A stretch of DNA of 47,180 bases from a virus, in IMG/VR virus record IMGVR_UViG_3300033145_000210, positions 1 through 47,180 of that record. One strand, 5' to 3'. The notes under the pieces were generated by a model. The model did not search any database and was not told the origin of the DNA. It saw only the letters and a list, made by a program, of their open reading frames with translations. Every line of letters begins with the position of its first letter. The first letter of the stretch is position 1. A program made the position numbers and the translations under genes. Below are positions 33,216 to 39,778 of this stretch, piece after piece.

Positions 33216-33461
33216 TCATGACATATAGATTTCTCTTTGAATACTTCTGTGATTTTTTAATGCGCCGTGTAGAACACGACTATTGGCGAGGCGAGGGAGT
33301 GAGCGTGCTCTATAAGGGTAGTAGGCTTTTTGTCTTGATTCGCTGTGTCCTAGTTGTAGGGCTACAGGTCTACCCTCGTTTAGTGGTGGAGTGCGTAATA
33401 GCTCATCGTCTGGTAGCGTTGCTCCTTCTGGTTCCATCATACCCCATTGATTGTCGTCCAT
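33216..33461 (-). CDS. Hypothetical protein (81 aa)
   Basis: Begins MDDNQWGMMEPEGATLPDDE; polar start and Arg-rich C-terminal part. ATG at 33461 follows AAAAGGAGAATGCCGAC. This leader is the best match seen to the candidate small RNA at 34833-34925. No family recognised. Confidence 0.6.
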   Translation of the reverse strand: MDDNQWGMMEPEGATLPDDELLRTPPLNEGRPVALQLGHSESRQKAYYPYRARSLPRLANSRVLHGALKNHRSIQREIYMS

Positions 33462-33483
33462 GTCGGCATTCTCCTTTTCTACT

Positions 33484-33726
33484 TTACATATCAGCGGTTT
33501 TAGCTGGATGTGTATGCTGCCAGATACGGATGCGTGATAAGTGTATCCCAAGTGAGTATATAACCTCTGTATCATGGTCGGGTAGAGCTTCAGTGAGTGT
33601 GATGTAGGCTTTGATGATCGGTTCTGCTAATCGATCTTGTCCCCTGAGTAAGAACACGGGCTCATCAGCGGGGATAAGATGTGCGGGGTCTTGGATACGA
33701 TTGTAATCGTCTCTTGCATGTTTCAT
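33484..33726 (-). CDS. Conserved-looking phage protein (80 aa)
   Basis: The segment RIQDPAHLIPADEPVFLLRG followed by QDRLAEPIIKAY resembles a small protein found in many phage early regions, annotated only as hypothetical. AAAAGGAGAA precedes the ATG. Confidence 0.65.
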   Translation of the reverse strand: MKHARDDYNRIQDPAHLIPADEPVFLLRGQDRLAEPIIKAYITLTEALPDHDTEVIYSLGIHLSRIRIWQHTHPAKTADM

Positions 33727-33740
33727 GATCTATTCTCCTT

Positions 33741-34010
33741 TTATGGTTTGAGGATGCCCAGGTTCACAAGGACATTGACTCCGGTTTGTGTGAGTAGATT
33801 GAATCCTGATGTTCTGTTAGCATATCCCACTTTCACTAAATGATCTCTATGATTTTTTGAAATCAGTTTTCCATCCCGAATTGGACCATCGAGAAATTGT
33901 ATGAGTTGGTCGAGACAGCTGGCCGATGTGATACTGCATTGCGCCTCTACCTCTTCAGAAAGTTCGACATATGCGACAACAGGTCCGGGCTCAAGGTCTA
34001 AATCTCTCAT
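33741..34010 (-). CDS. Hypothetical protein (89 aa)
   Basis: Acidic N terminus followed by a possible winged-helix segment (ISKNHRDHLVKVGYANRTSG, LLTQTGVNVLVNLGI). It could be a DNA-binding regulator. AAGGATG lies upstream of the ATG. Not assigned to a family. Confidence 0.55.
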   Translation of the reverse strand: MRDLDLEPGPVVAYVELSEEVEAQCSITSASCLDQLIQFLDGPIRDGKLISKNHRDHLVKVGYANRTSGFNLLTQTGVNVLVNLGILKP

Positions 34011-34026
34011 GCCAGCATCCTTCTTT

Positions 34027-34284
34027 TCAGCTTCCTGTCTTTAGTTGTTTTGGACTACCAAAAAAAGCCGGGTGCGCCGTGGTCTCGTTGCAGAGCCATT
34101 CTGTCCAGGGGATTAAGTCTTCAAGGACCTCGGCGCTGCACGTCTCTAACAATCTGGCACGTCCCTGACTGACACGGCGCTCCCGGTGTAGTATCATGCT
34201 TAGATTTTGTGTGGTGATACCAGCTAATTTAGCCAGTCGTTTACGCTGTCTGTATTTCCAAAAGGTTGTTGGTTTTATGGTCAT
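34027..34284 (-). CDS. Cro/YdaS-like helix-turn-helix regulator (85 aa)
   Basis: KRLAKLAGITTQNLSMILHR is a helix-turn-helix (LAKLAGITTQNLSMIL), followed by ERRVSQGRARLLE as the next helix. Size is right for a Cro-type repressor. It lies close to the divergent promoter region and is a natural candidate to bind the 17-bp palindrome at 35002-35018. Overlaps the MazG-like gene by four bases. Binding is inferred. Confidence 0.7.
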   Translation of the reverse strand: MTIKPTTFWKYRQRKRLAKLAGITTQNLSMILHRERRVSQGRARLLETCSAEVLEDLIPWTEWLCNETTAHPAFFGSPKQLKTGS

Positions 34285-34592
34285 GCGCTGTTGTCCTTTT
34301 TGAGAATGCCTCTAGCTATTGAGTAACCTGAGTATTTAAGTAGTTTGGCTTTTTTAGCTCTTATTTTTTGAGCCAGTTCTTTTTGACTTATTATAGGTAT
34401 AACTCCGGAAGCTTCAAGCAAAGATACAACAGCAGTAAGGTCTATGAGTTCGTTTCTGATGTCGTCTGCGTTAGTTGAATGGTTGTCAGGATGGCCTTCG
34501 TCTAATCCAAATCTTAGCGCCTTAGAAGCTGAGTATTGTATCTCACTAAGTTCTTCTATTAGACAGACGAGTAAGTATTCGCGAGAGTTCAT
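34281..34592 (-). CDS. MazG-like NTP pyrophosphohydrolase (103 aa)
   Basis: All-alpha NTP-PPase signature EExxE (Glu13, Glu14, Glu17 in LIEELSEIQYSASKALRFG) and ExxD (Glu48, Asp51 in RNELIDLTAVV). Such enzymes hydrolyse nucleoside triphosphates and, in phages, are proposed to adjust host nucleotide or alarmone pools. The start overlaps the SEC-C peptide stop (TAATG). Confidence 0.75.
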   Translation of the reverse strand: MNSREYLLVCLIEELSEIQYSASKALRFGLDEGHPDNHSTNADDIRNELIDLTAVVSLLEASGVIPIISQKELAQKIRAKKAKLLKYSGYSIARGILKKDNSA

Positions 34593-34750
34593 TAGCTTGT
34601 CTCTTTTCCGCAACATTGCTTGAATCGTTTTCCACTGTCACAAGGACATCGGCTGTTTCGTGTGAGGAGTAGTATATGCTTCTTTTCCATTTGACGACGA
34701 GTTTTAATGGGGATGGAGCGGGGACTGAGAGGCTTGATGATTTGTTGCAT
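34592..34750 (-). CDS. SEC-C motif peptide (52 aa)
   Basis: Short gene directly behind a consensus promoter. The second half, CPCDSGKRFKQCCGK (Cys35, Cys37, Cys46, Cys47), is the zinc-binding SEC-C motif known from the C terminus of SecA, where it contacts SecB. A free SEC-C peptide could bind host SecB or other partners; this is inference. AAAAGGAG lies before the ATG. Confidence 0.75.
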   Translation of the reverse strand: MQQIIKPLSPRSIPIKTRRQMEKKHILLLTRNSRCPCDSGKRFKQCCGKETS

Positions 34751-34790
34751 AGTAACTCCTTTTCAAAGTTCTCTAGTGTTGATACCTAAT

Positions 34791-34818
34791 ATTATACACA
34801 TATTCTTGGGTTTGTCAA
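34791..34818 (-). promoter_or_regulatory. Early sigma70 promoter for the minus-strand operon
   Basis: TTGACA (34818-34813) and TATAAT (34796-34791), both perfect, with a 16-bp spacer, ending 40 bases before the SEC-C gene start. Drives SEC-C, MazG-like, Cro-like and downstream genes. Confidence 0.88.
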
Positions 34819-34832
34819 GTGCTGGAAGGTTT

Positions 34833-34925
34833 ATAGAGAAAAGGGGCTACGTTATGCAGCCCCTTTCCAGCGTGCTCTACCATAGAGGTAGAGCTAACAC
34901 AAAGGAGAAACCCGACATGAGGGTT
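34833..34925 (-). ncRNA. Candidate phage small RNA with anti-ribosome-binding-site sequence
   Basis: Predicted transcript of about 93 nt from the perfect promoter at 34932-34960 to the terminator at 34840-34866. Its 5' part contains CATGTCGGGTTTCTCCTTT, complementary to AAAGGAGAAACCCGACATG. A middle hairpin has 8-bp arms GCTCTACC / GGTAGAGC (34874-34881, 34887-34894). No gene fits inside it on this strand. Function inferred: it could pair with the many AAAGGAGAA...GACATG leaders of this phage. Confidence 0.55.
34840..34866 (-). terminator. Rho-independent terminator
   Basis: Minus strand AAAGGGGCT / AGCCCCTTT, a 9-bp perfect stem with a 9-base loop, followed by TTCTCTATAA so that the 3' side reads CCCCTTTTCTCT. 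It lies between two minus-strand promoters and should stop transcripts from the upstream one. Confidence 0.75.
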
Positions 34926-34931
34926 ATTTGT

Positions 34932-34960
34932 ATTATATCTTATATCCCGGTGTGTGTCAA
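34932..34960 (-). promoter_or_regulatory. Perfect-consensus sigma70 promoter for the small RNA
   Basis: TTGACA (34960-34955), 17-bp spacer, TATAAT (34937-34932) on the minus strand: an exact match to consensus, the strongest promoter in the window. No protein gene follows before the terminator at 34840-34866. Confidence 0.85.
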
Positions 34961-35001
34961 GTTCTTTCTCCTTGAAGTGGTAGAAAAAGTGATTTGAAAA
35001 A

Positions 35002-35018
35002 GTCTCTTGACAAGAGAC
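35002..35018. promoter_or_regulatory. 17-bp perfect palindromic operator
   Basis: GTCTCTTG-A-CAAGAGAC, 8-bp arms around one base, lying over the -35 box of the plus-strand promoter. A bound repressor would block RNA polymerase. The Cro-like or ribbon-helix-helix protein of this phage are candidate ligands. Confidence 0.75.
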
Positions 35019-35035
35019 GTTTTATGTGCTATACT
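35007..35035 (+). promoter_or_regulatory. Sigma70 promoter of the replication operon
   Basis: TTGACA (35007-35012), 17-bp spacer, TATACT (35030-35035). It precedes a 115-base leader and the SNF2 helicase gene. The operator palindrome overlaps it. Confidence 0.88.
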
Positions 35036-35045
35036 GTTTTTGGTT

Positions 35046-35112
35046 GGGGGAGCCTAAGTCAGATTGCAGCAGAGTACGCGACTCTGTATCGCAAGAGCGC
35101 TTTCGCTCCCCC
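35046..35112 (+). ncRNA. Long structured 5' leader hairpin
   Basis: Starting within a few bases of the predicted transcription start: outer stem GGGGGAG / CTCCCCC (35046-35052, 35106-35112), inner TTGC / GCAA (35064-35067, 35091-35094) and apical CAGAGT-ACGCG-ACTCTG (35070-35086). It resembles a tRNA in size but has no T arm. It probably protects the mRNA 5' end or regulates the helicase operon. Confidence 0.55.
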
Positions 35113-35156
35113 GGCCATCAATATTGTCAAAATTGTCGAAGCTGTCGAAAGGTCTT

Positions 35157-36839
35157 ATGCCTAAAGCTCCTTTTCTCGGGTATAGTGAAAAGCAGAATCT
35201 TTTTTGTTTCCTCTGTAGCTATGAAGACAACAGTTTTGCCCGACGTGCCGGTTTTGGATGGGATAAGAAACACCGGTATTGGGTCACACCGTTTGCTGAT
35301 GTCGCTGCGAAAGTTCTCAAACGCCTCCCCCCGAAAGCTGCTAAAATTATTGCGACTGTTAAAGAGCGGGAGCGGCGCCGTGTTCTTTGTAGTCATGCTG
35401 TAGCGCCGGAAGGATTAGATGGGGATCAATTTGCTCCTAGCGATCATTCATACTACCCCTTCCAGATCGCCGGGATTGAGTACATGCTCCACCAGCACAG
35501 TATCCTTCTCAGCGATCAAATGGGTCTTGGTAAAACAATTCAAGTTATTGGTCTTTGTAATCTGCTCTGGTCTACGGGAGATGCGCTCTCGTCTGTCCTC
35601 ATAGTCTGTCCGGCTAAAGGTAAGTCCCATTGGTATGCTACATGGGACGAATGGAGTTTGACTGAGCAGTCAATAGACTTTGTAGAAGGGCGGCGCAATG
35701 AAGCTGCTTTCAAAGCTGATGTGGTTATTATTAATTACGATCTTCTTACTTCCTATAAGAAGCAGCTATATGCGCAAAAGTGGGACTTAGTTGTACTCGA
35801 TGAAGCGCACTATATTAAAAATCCTGATACCCAACGCGCCCGAGCCCTTGTAGGACACGGATACGGGCCTCGTGCGGTTGAGGGTATCCAGGCTCGAATC
35901 AAAATTGCTACAACTGGAACGCCCATTGTGAATCGTCCTATTGAACTCTTCACCGCTTTACATTATCTTGATCCCATTGCGTGGCCTCGTCGCTTTGACT
36001 TTGGCAAACGCTACTGCGGCGGCTATCAGGGAGAGTGGGGATGGGATTTTCAGGGTTCATCGAATGCTGAAGAGCTTCAATATCGGCTTCGTGCTACACT
36101 AATGATTCGTCGTTTGAAGCAGTTCGTCCTTCCCGACTTACCACCTAAAGTACGGCAGGTTATTGAGATTCAGGATAGTGGTGTGGAGAAGTATATGAAA
36201 GTTGAGAATCAATTATGGGGTCGTGTGCTTGATCGACTTGGAGAGATAGACGACAGTGTACTGAACGAAGAACAATATCGTCAGGCTATGCGTCTGCTTC
36301 GAGGTGGTGACAAGTTACTGTTCGATCAGATGTCGATAGCTCGGCATGAAACGGCGAGGGTCAAAATTCCTTTTATTATCGAGCATTTGCATGAAGCGAT
36401 TGAGTCCAGCGGCAAGGTCGTATGTTTTTGTCATCATAAGGTTGTTGTGAATGCGCTTATGGCTGAATTTGGCGAAGGGGCTGTAAAGCTGGATGGGAGT
36501 ACATCTGATAGAGTTGGGGCTTTAGCTAGGAAGCGATTTCAGTCTGAAGAGGGTATAAAGCTTTTCGTTGGTAACATAGAAGCTGCAGGAACGGTTATTG
36601 ATCTCACAGCAGCCTCTCATGTTGTGTTCGCCGAGCTTGATTGGGTTCCCGGCAACGTGACTCAGGCTGAAGATCGTTGTCATCGGATAGGAACAGTAGA
36701 TTCGGTGCTCGTTCAGCATTTAGTTTTAGCTGGTTCAATTGATGCAAAAATGGCAGAGACTATAGTCCATAAACAGGGGGTGATTGATAATGCGATAGAT
36801 GATACTGATGCCGCAGAAGTAGCAGTGATGTTGAGTTAA
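35157..36839 (+). CDS. SNF2-family DNA helicase/translocase (560 aa)
   Basis: Superfamily 2 motifs in order: DQMGLGKT (GLGKT at 123-127), LDEAH (DEAH at 215-218), TTGTPIVNRP, and QAEDRCHRIG at 503-512, typical of SMARCAL1-like annealing helicases. It probably remodels forks or displaces proteins. The start is ATG 35157 with GAAAGG four bases upstream; a TTG 93 bases earlier would run through the structured leader and is rejected. First gene of the plus operon. Confidence 0.9.
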   Translation: MPKAPFLGYSEKQNLFCFLCSYEDNSFARRAGFGWDKKHRYWVTPFADVAAKVLKRLPPKAAKIIATVKERERRRVLCSHAVAPEGLDGDQFAPSDHSYYPFQIAGIEYMLHQHSILLSDQMGLGKTIQVIGLCNLLWSTGDALSSVLIVCPAKGKSHWYATWDEWSLTEQSIDFVEGRRNEAAFKADVVIINYDLLTSYKKQLYAQKWDLVVLDEAHYIKNPDTQRARALVGHGYGPRAVEGIQARIKIATTGTPIVNRPIELFTALHYLDPIAWPRRFDFGKRYCGGYQGEWGWDFQGSSNAEELQYRLRATLMIRRLKQFVLPDLPPKVRQVIEIQDSGVEKYMKVENQLWGRVLDRLGEIDDSVLNEEQYRQAMRLLRGGDKLLFDQMSIARHETARVKIPFIIEHLHEAIESSGKVVCFCHHKVVVNALMAEFGEGAVKLDGSTSDRVGALARKRFQSEEGIKLFVGNIEAAGTVIDLTAASHVVFAELDWVPGNVTQAEDRCHRIGTVDSVLVQHLVLAGSIDAKMAETIVHKQGVIDNAIDDTDAAEVAVMLS

Positions 36840-36857
36840 GGAGAAAGGAGAAGAGTA

Positions 36858-37592
36858 ATGGCTATTGAAGTCGATTTGAATCGTATCGCGTTGGCTTTGG
36901 AGAGTCTTGTAGAGATCGGAGCCGATATTCTTGGGAAGTTAAGGGGAACTGAAGCAGTCGAACAGCTTTCAGCTTCCACTCAGCAACAGCTTCCCGATCC
37001 TGTGATGGTCGAGCTAACTAAACTAACTCGGGTAGAGCTTATGGAGCGGCTGAAAGAGCGAGGGCTGAAGACTGGTGGCAACAAGGCGCAGCTTATTAGC
37101 CTTTTGTGGGAGTCAATGCGGCTTGAGAAGCAGCAAGACGCAGAAGAGCGGAAGATGTCTGACAAAGAGTCAGAGCAAAAAGCTGCTACTGAAGTGCCCC
37201 TCGCCGAGGAGTCTGTGACTACGGCTCCAGGCCACATGGCAGCAATGGAAGCGAATGAAGCGGCTGCTACCCAAGATCCCGGTGTTGAGTATACGGTACT
37301 TCGAGAACTCGCAGAGAAGCATTTCTCTATCGCTGGAAAAGTTGACCTGAGGAAGTGGTTCAAGAAGGCTGCACCAGGGGTAGAGAAGCTTACCAAAATG
37401 ACGCAGGAGCAGCAGGATAGGCTTTATGAGATACTGGTAGTTCTTGAATGGGCTCGTAGCCAGCCTGGGCTTTTTGCGGTTGAAGCTCAAAAGCTCAATG
37501 CTGATGCCAAGGCTCTGGAAACTCAGGATGCTATCGCTGACGCGCTAACTTCGGCAGACTGGTCGGCGCTTTTCCTACTGGTCATAGGATAG
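36858..37592 (+). CDS. SAP-domain protein (244 aa)
   Basis: A SAP motif (LTRVELMERLKERGLKTGGN followed by KAQLISLLWES, about residues 54-84) predicts DNA binding. Before it is a helical stretch, after it an acidic linker and a helical C-terminal domain. Between the SNF2 helicase and the nuclease, it is probably a DNA-tethering cofactor of the replisome. Strong double ribosome-binding site (GGAGAAAGGAG). Confidence 0.8.
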   Translation: MAIEVDLNRIALALESLVEIGADILGKLRGTEAVEQLSASTQQQLPDPVMVELTKLTRVELMERLKERGLKTGGNKAQLISLLWESMRLEKQQDAEERKMSDKESEQKAATEVPLAEESVTTAPGHMAAMEANEAAATQDPGVEYTVLRELAEKHFSIAGKVDLRKWFKKAAPGVEKLTKMTQEQQDRLYEILVVLEWARSQPGLFAVEAQKLNADAKALETQDAIADALTSADWSALFLLVIG

Positions 37593-37604
37593 GGGGTGCT
37601 TAGA

Positions 37605-38801
37605 GTGGCGGGTAAACATGCAAAATTAGCTCCAAGTGCCGCTCACCGATGGCTTGCTTGTCCTGGTTGTCTTGCGCTTTGCGAACAAATTCCTGAGAAG
37701 CCTGATTCGCCGTATGCTCGTGAGGGCTCCGCTGCTCATGTCCTTGGAGAAGAGGCGTTGCAGCGATCGAGAAAACCGGATGAGTATGTAGGAGAAGTGC
37801 TTGGTGAGTACAAAGACTGGCCGGTAACTGAGGAGATGGCGGAAGCAGTTGGGGTTTATGTAGATTTTGTGCGTTCGCTTTCTCCCCGAGTTAACTGTAT
37901 ACCAGAGGTTGAGCATAAGTTTAATCTCAATTGGCTCTATCCTGGAATTTGGGGTACGCTCGATTGTTCGGTTTTTGATGCCGAGAGAAAGCTCCTGACA
38001 ATAGTGGACTATAAGCATGGTTCTGGTGTATCTGTTCAGGCAGAACAAAATCCACAGCTTATGATTTACGCACTTGGAGCGCTACGGACTCTTTGGGATA
38101 AAGTTCCCGGTGATCCGATGTGGCAAAGGGTCCATCGAGTCAATATGGTTATCGTGCAACCTCGTGTGTTTGGGGAAGCTGCGATTCGAGAGTGGACAAT
38201 TCCTACGACAGAGCTTTACTTTTGGGGGCTTCATGTCTTGGCTCCCGGCGCTCGGGCGGCGTTGACAGAAGGCGCAGAGCTAAACGCTGGAGAGCATTGT
38301 CGATTCTGTGATGCGATGGCTATTTGCCCTGAACAGGCGGAGCAAGCTCTGGCTCTGGCGAAGACTGATTTCTCTAACCCGGTGTTACCACCTCCGAATG
38401 AAATGACGCCGGAGGTGGTTATGAAAGTGTACCATCTGGCAAAGCAATTTAGTAGTTGGGCTGGAGAAGTCGAGCAGTTCATGCAGAATCAGATGGAGAT
38501 GGGGGTAGCGTATCCGGGCTTCAAGCTGGTTCCGCGTAAGTCAAATCGGAAGTGGATTGATGAGAAGAAAGCAGAAAAGGAGATCGGGGGGATACTCGGA
38601 TTGGCGGCGTATGCGCCAAAGAAACTACTCTCTGTCGCTCAAGCGGAGAAGGTACTAGCGAAGGGCAAGTTGCGAGTTCCTGAGAATCTTTACGAGAAGC
38701 CTGATACTGGACTCACTGTGGCTCCGTTGACGGATAAGCGTGAAGCAGTCGTACCTAAGACGGCGATCGAGTTCATTAAAAACGATACGATGTTTGGCTG
38801 A
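37605..38801 (+). CDS. DUF2800 family PD-(D/E)XK exonuclease (398 aa)
   Basis: RecB/Cas4-like nuclease: Asp120 (GTLDCSVFD) and Asp135-Tyr-Lys137 (IVDYKHG), with downstream QLMIYALGAL. Cysteines in CPGC (19-22) and CRFCDAMAIC (232, 235, 241) may hold an iron-sulfur cluster as in Cas4/AddB. Usual partner of the DUF2815 single-strand-binding protein in phage recombination/replication modules. Start: GTG at 37605 (GGGGG upstream) gives the family-typical HAKLAPSAAHRWLAC start; GTG 37596 is possible. Confidence 0.88.
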   Translation: MAGKHAKLAPSAAHRWLACPGCLALCEQIPEKPDSPYAREGSAAHVLGEEALQRSRKPDEYVGEVLGEYKDWPVTEEMAEAVGVYVDFVRSLSPRVNCIPEVEHKFNLNWLYPGIWGTLDCSVFDAERKLLTIVDYKHGSGVSVQAEQNPQLMIYALGALRTLWDKVPGDPMWQRVHRVNMVIVQPRVFGEAAIREWTIPTTELYFWGLHVLAPGARAALTEGAELNAGEHCRFCDAMAICPEQAEQALALAKTDFSNPVLPPPNEMTPEVVMKVYHLAKQFSSWAGEVEQFMQNQMEMGVAYPGFKLVPRKSNRKWIDEKKAEKEIGGILGLAAYAPKKLLSVAQAEKVLAKGKLRVPENLYEKPDTGLTVAPLTDKREAVVPKTAIEFIKNDTMFG

Positions 38802-38816
38802 AAGGAGAGGTGTAGA

Positions 38817-39404
38817 ATGGCTGAAAAGGAAATTACGCCGAGAGGTCGAGTAAGTTTCCCTGATCTGTTTGAAGCTACAAAGTTTGAAGGGGGCGAACTG
38901 AGGTACCGTGTGACACTGCTTTTCCCAAAGGACACTGATCTGACTAAACTCAGGAATTTGGCGAATGCAGCGGTTCTCAAGAAATGGCCGGATAAGAGCA
39001 CTCGTCCAAAACTCTCAGGTCCGTTTCTGGATGGGGATGAGTATACATACGCTGGTTTTCCGGGTCATACATTCATCCGGCTTACGTCGAAACAGCGACC
39101 AGGTGTTGTTGATGTAAACAGGGAACGAATCAATCCAGAAGATGAGTCGATGTATGCCGGGTGCTATGCTCATGCGTCTGTGAACGCTTTCACATTCAAC
39201 AAGGCAGGGAATGCGGGTGTCCGTTTCGGGCTTAACAACATTCAGAAGCTTGCTGAGGGTGAGCCCTTCACCGGACGTTCGACGCCGGAAGAGGATTTTG
39301 AGCCTGTCGCCGGTGCGGGTGCGCCTGCTGGTGGGGATGATATGTTTGGCGACGAGCCTTCACGCGATTCGAGTTATGATGAGTCTGATGACATTCTGTT
39401 TTAA
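38817..39404 (+). CDS. DUF2815 family ssDNA-binding protein (195 aa)
   Basis: TPRGRVSFPDLFEATKFEGG and FPGHTFIRLTSKQRPGVVD match the DUF2815 OB-fold family. A Gly/Pro/Asp-rich acidic tail ends DESDDILF, like the acidic C-terminal tails by which SSBs recruit partners. AAAGGAGAGG precedes the ATG. Sits directly after its usual DUF2800 partner. Confidence 0.88.
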   Translation: MAEKEITPRGRVSFPDLFEATKFEGGELRYRVTLLFPKDTDLTKLRNLANAAVLKKWPDKSTRPKLSGPFLDGDEYTYAGFPGHTFIRLTSKQRPGVVDVNRERINPEDESMYAGCYAHASVNAFTFNKAGNAGVRFGLNNIQKLAEGEPFTGRSTPEEDFEPVAGAGAPAGGDDMFGDEPSRDSSYDESDDILF

Positions 39405-39415
39405 GCTCATTGATG

Positions 39416-39442
39416 AAGCGGCTCTGCGAGGCAGGGCCGCTT
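39416..39442 (+). other. Strong intergenic hairpin
   Basis: AAGCGGC / GCCGCTT outer arms and CTGC / GCAG inner arms separated by one mismatch. Located between the ssDNA-binding protein gene and the next start; followed by GGAAAAGGAGA rather than T residues, so likely an mRNA-processing or stability element rather than a terminator. Confidence 0.6.
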
Positions 39443-39460
39443 GGAAAAGGAGATTTTGAC

Positions 39461-39778
39461 ATGGAGTTTAATAGTCATGCCTGCTGTTATTGTTACGCGA
39501 TTTTTGGAATGCCTGTGCTTGTAGAAAGGCGGTACGGAGAATCACATGATACGTACTACTGTCCATATTGCCGAGGTGCGCATTGGTTTTCGGGAAAGAC
39601 CAAAGAAGAGAAGCTGAAGGTGGATTTAAGAGAAGCGAAGAGAGTTGCTGCTTCTCGGCTTAATCGAATACAGTCTGAACAAGATACTATTGAACATCAG
39701 AAACGTCGGATAGCTGCGTTAAAAGGGCATTTGACACGGAGAAAGAATGAAGCTACTAATCGACATGGAGACTCGTAG
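39461..39778 (+). CDS. Zinc-ribbon coiled-coil protein (105 aa)
   Basis: Cysteines in ACCYCYAIFG and YYCPYCRGAHW form a zinc ribbon, then a long basic coiled coil (RLNRIQSEQDTIEHQKRRIA). AAAAGGAG lies before ATG 39461. Its 3' end overlaps the DNA polymerase start by 32 bases, so it may be a polymerase cofactor. Confidence 0.7.
   Translation: MEFNSHACCYCYAIFGMPVLVERRYGESHDTYYCPYCRGAHWFSGKTKEEKLKVDLREAKRVAASRLNRIQSEQDTIEHQKRRIAALKGHLTRRKNEATNRHGDS

Noticed and set aside
34917-34997. Plus-strand 26-codon frame MRVICIISYIPVCVKFFLLE... with AAAGGAG upstream
   Set aside because: No good plus-strand promoter precedes it, and the region lies antisense to a perfect minus-strand promoter and small RNA. 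Kept only as an alternative reading.
34707-34997. 96-codon plus-strand frame in the control region
   Set aside because: It crosses the SEC-C gene on the other strand, two minus-strand promoters and the terminator, and has no ribosome-binding site.
35045-35117. Possible tRNA (7-bp acceptor-like stem, 5-bp anticodon-like stem, CCA)
   Set aside because: No T arm with GTTCGA, the loop lacks U33, and the D arm does not form. A structured leader explains it better.
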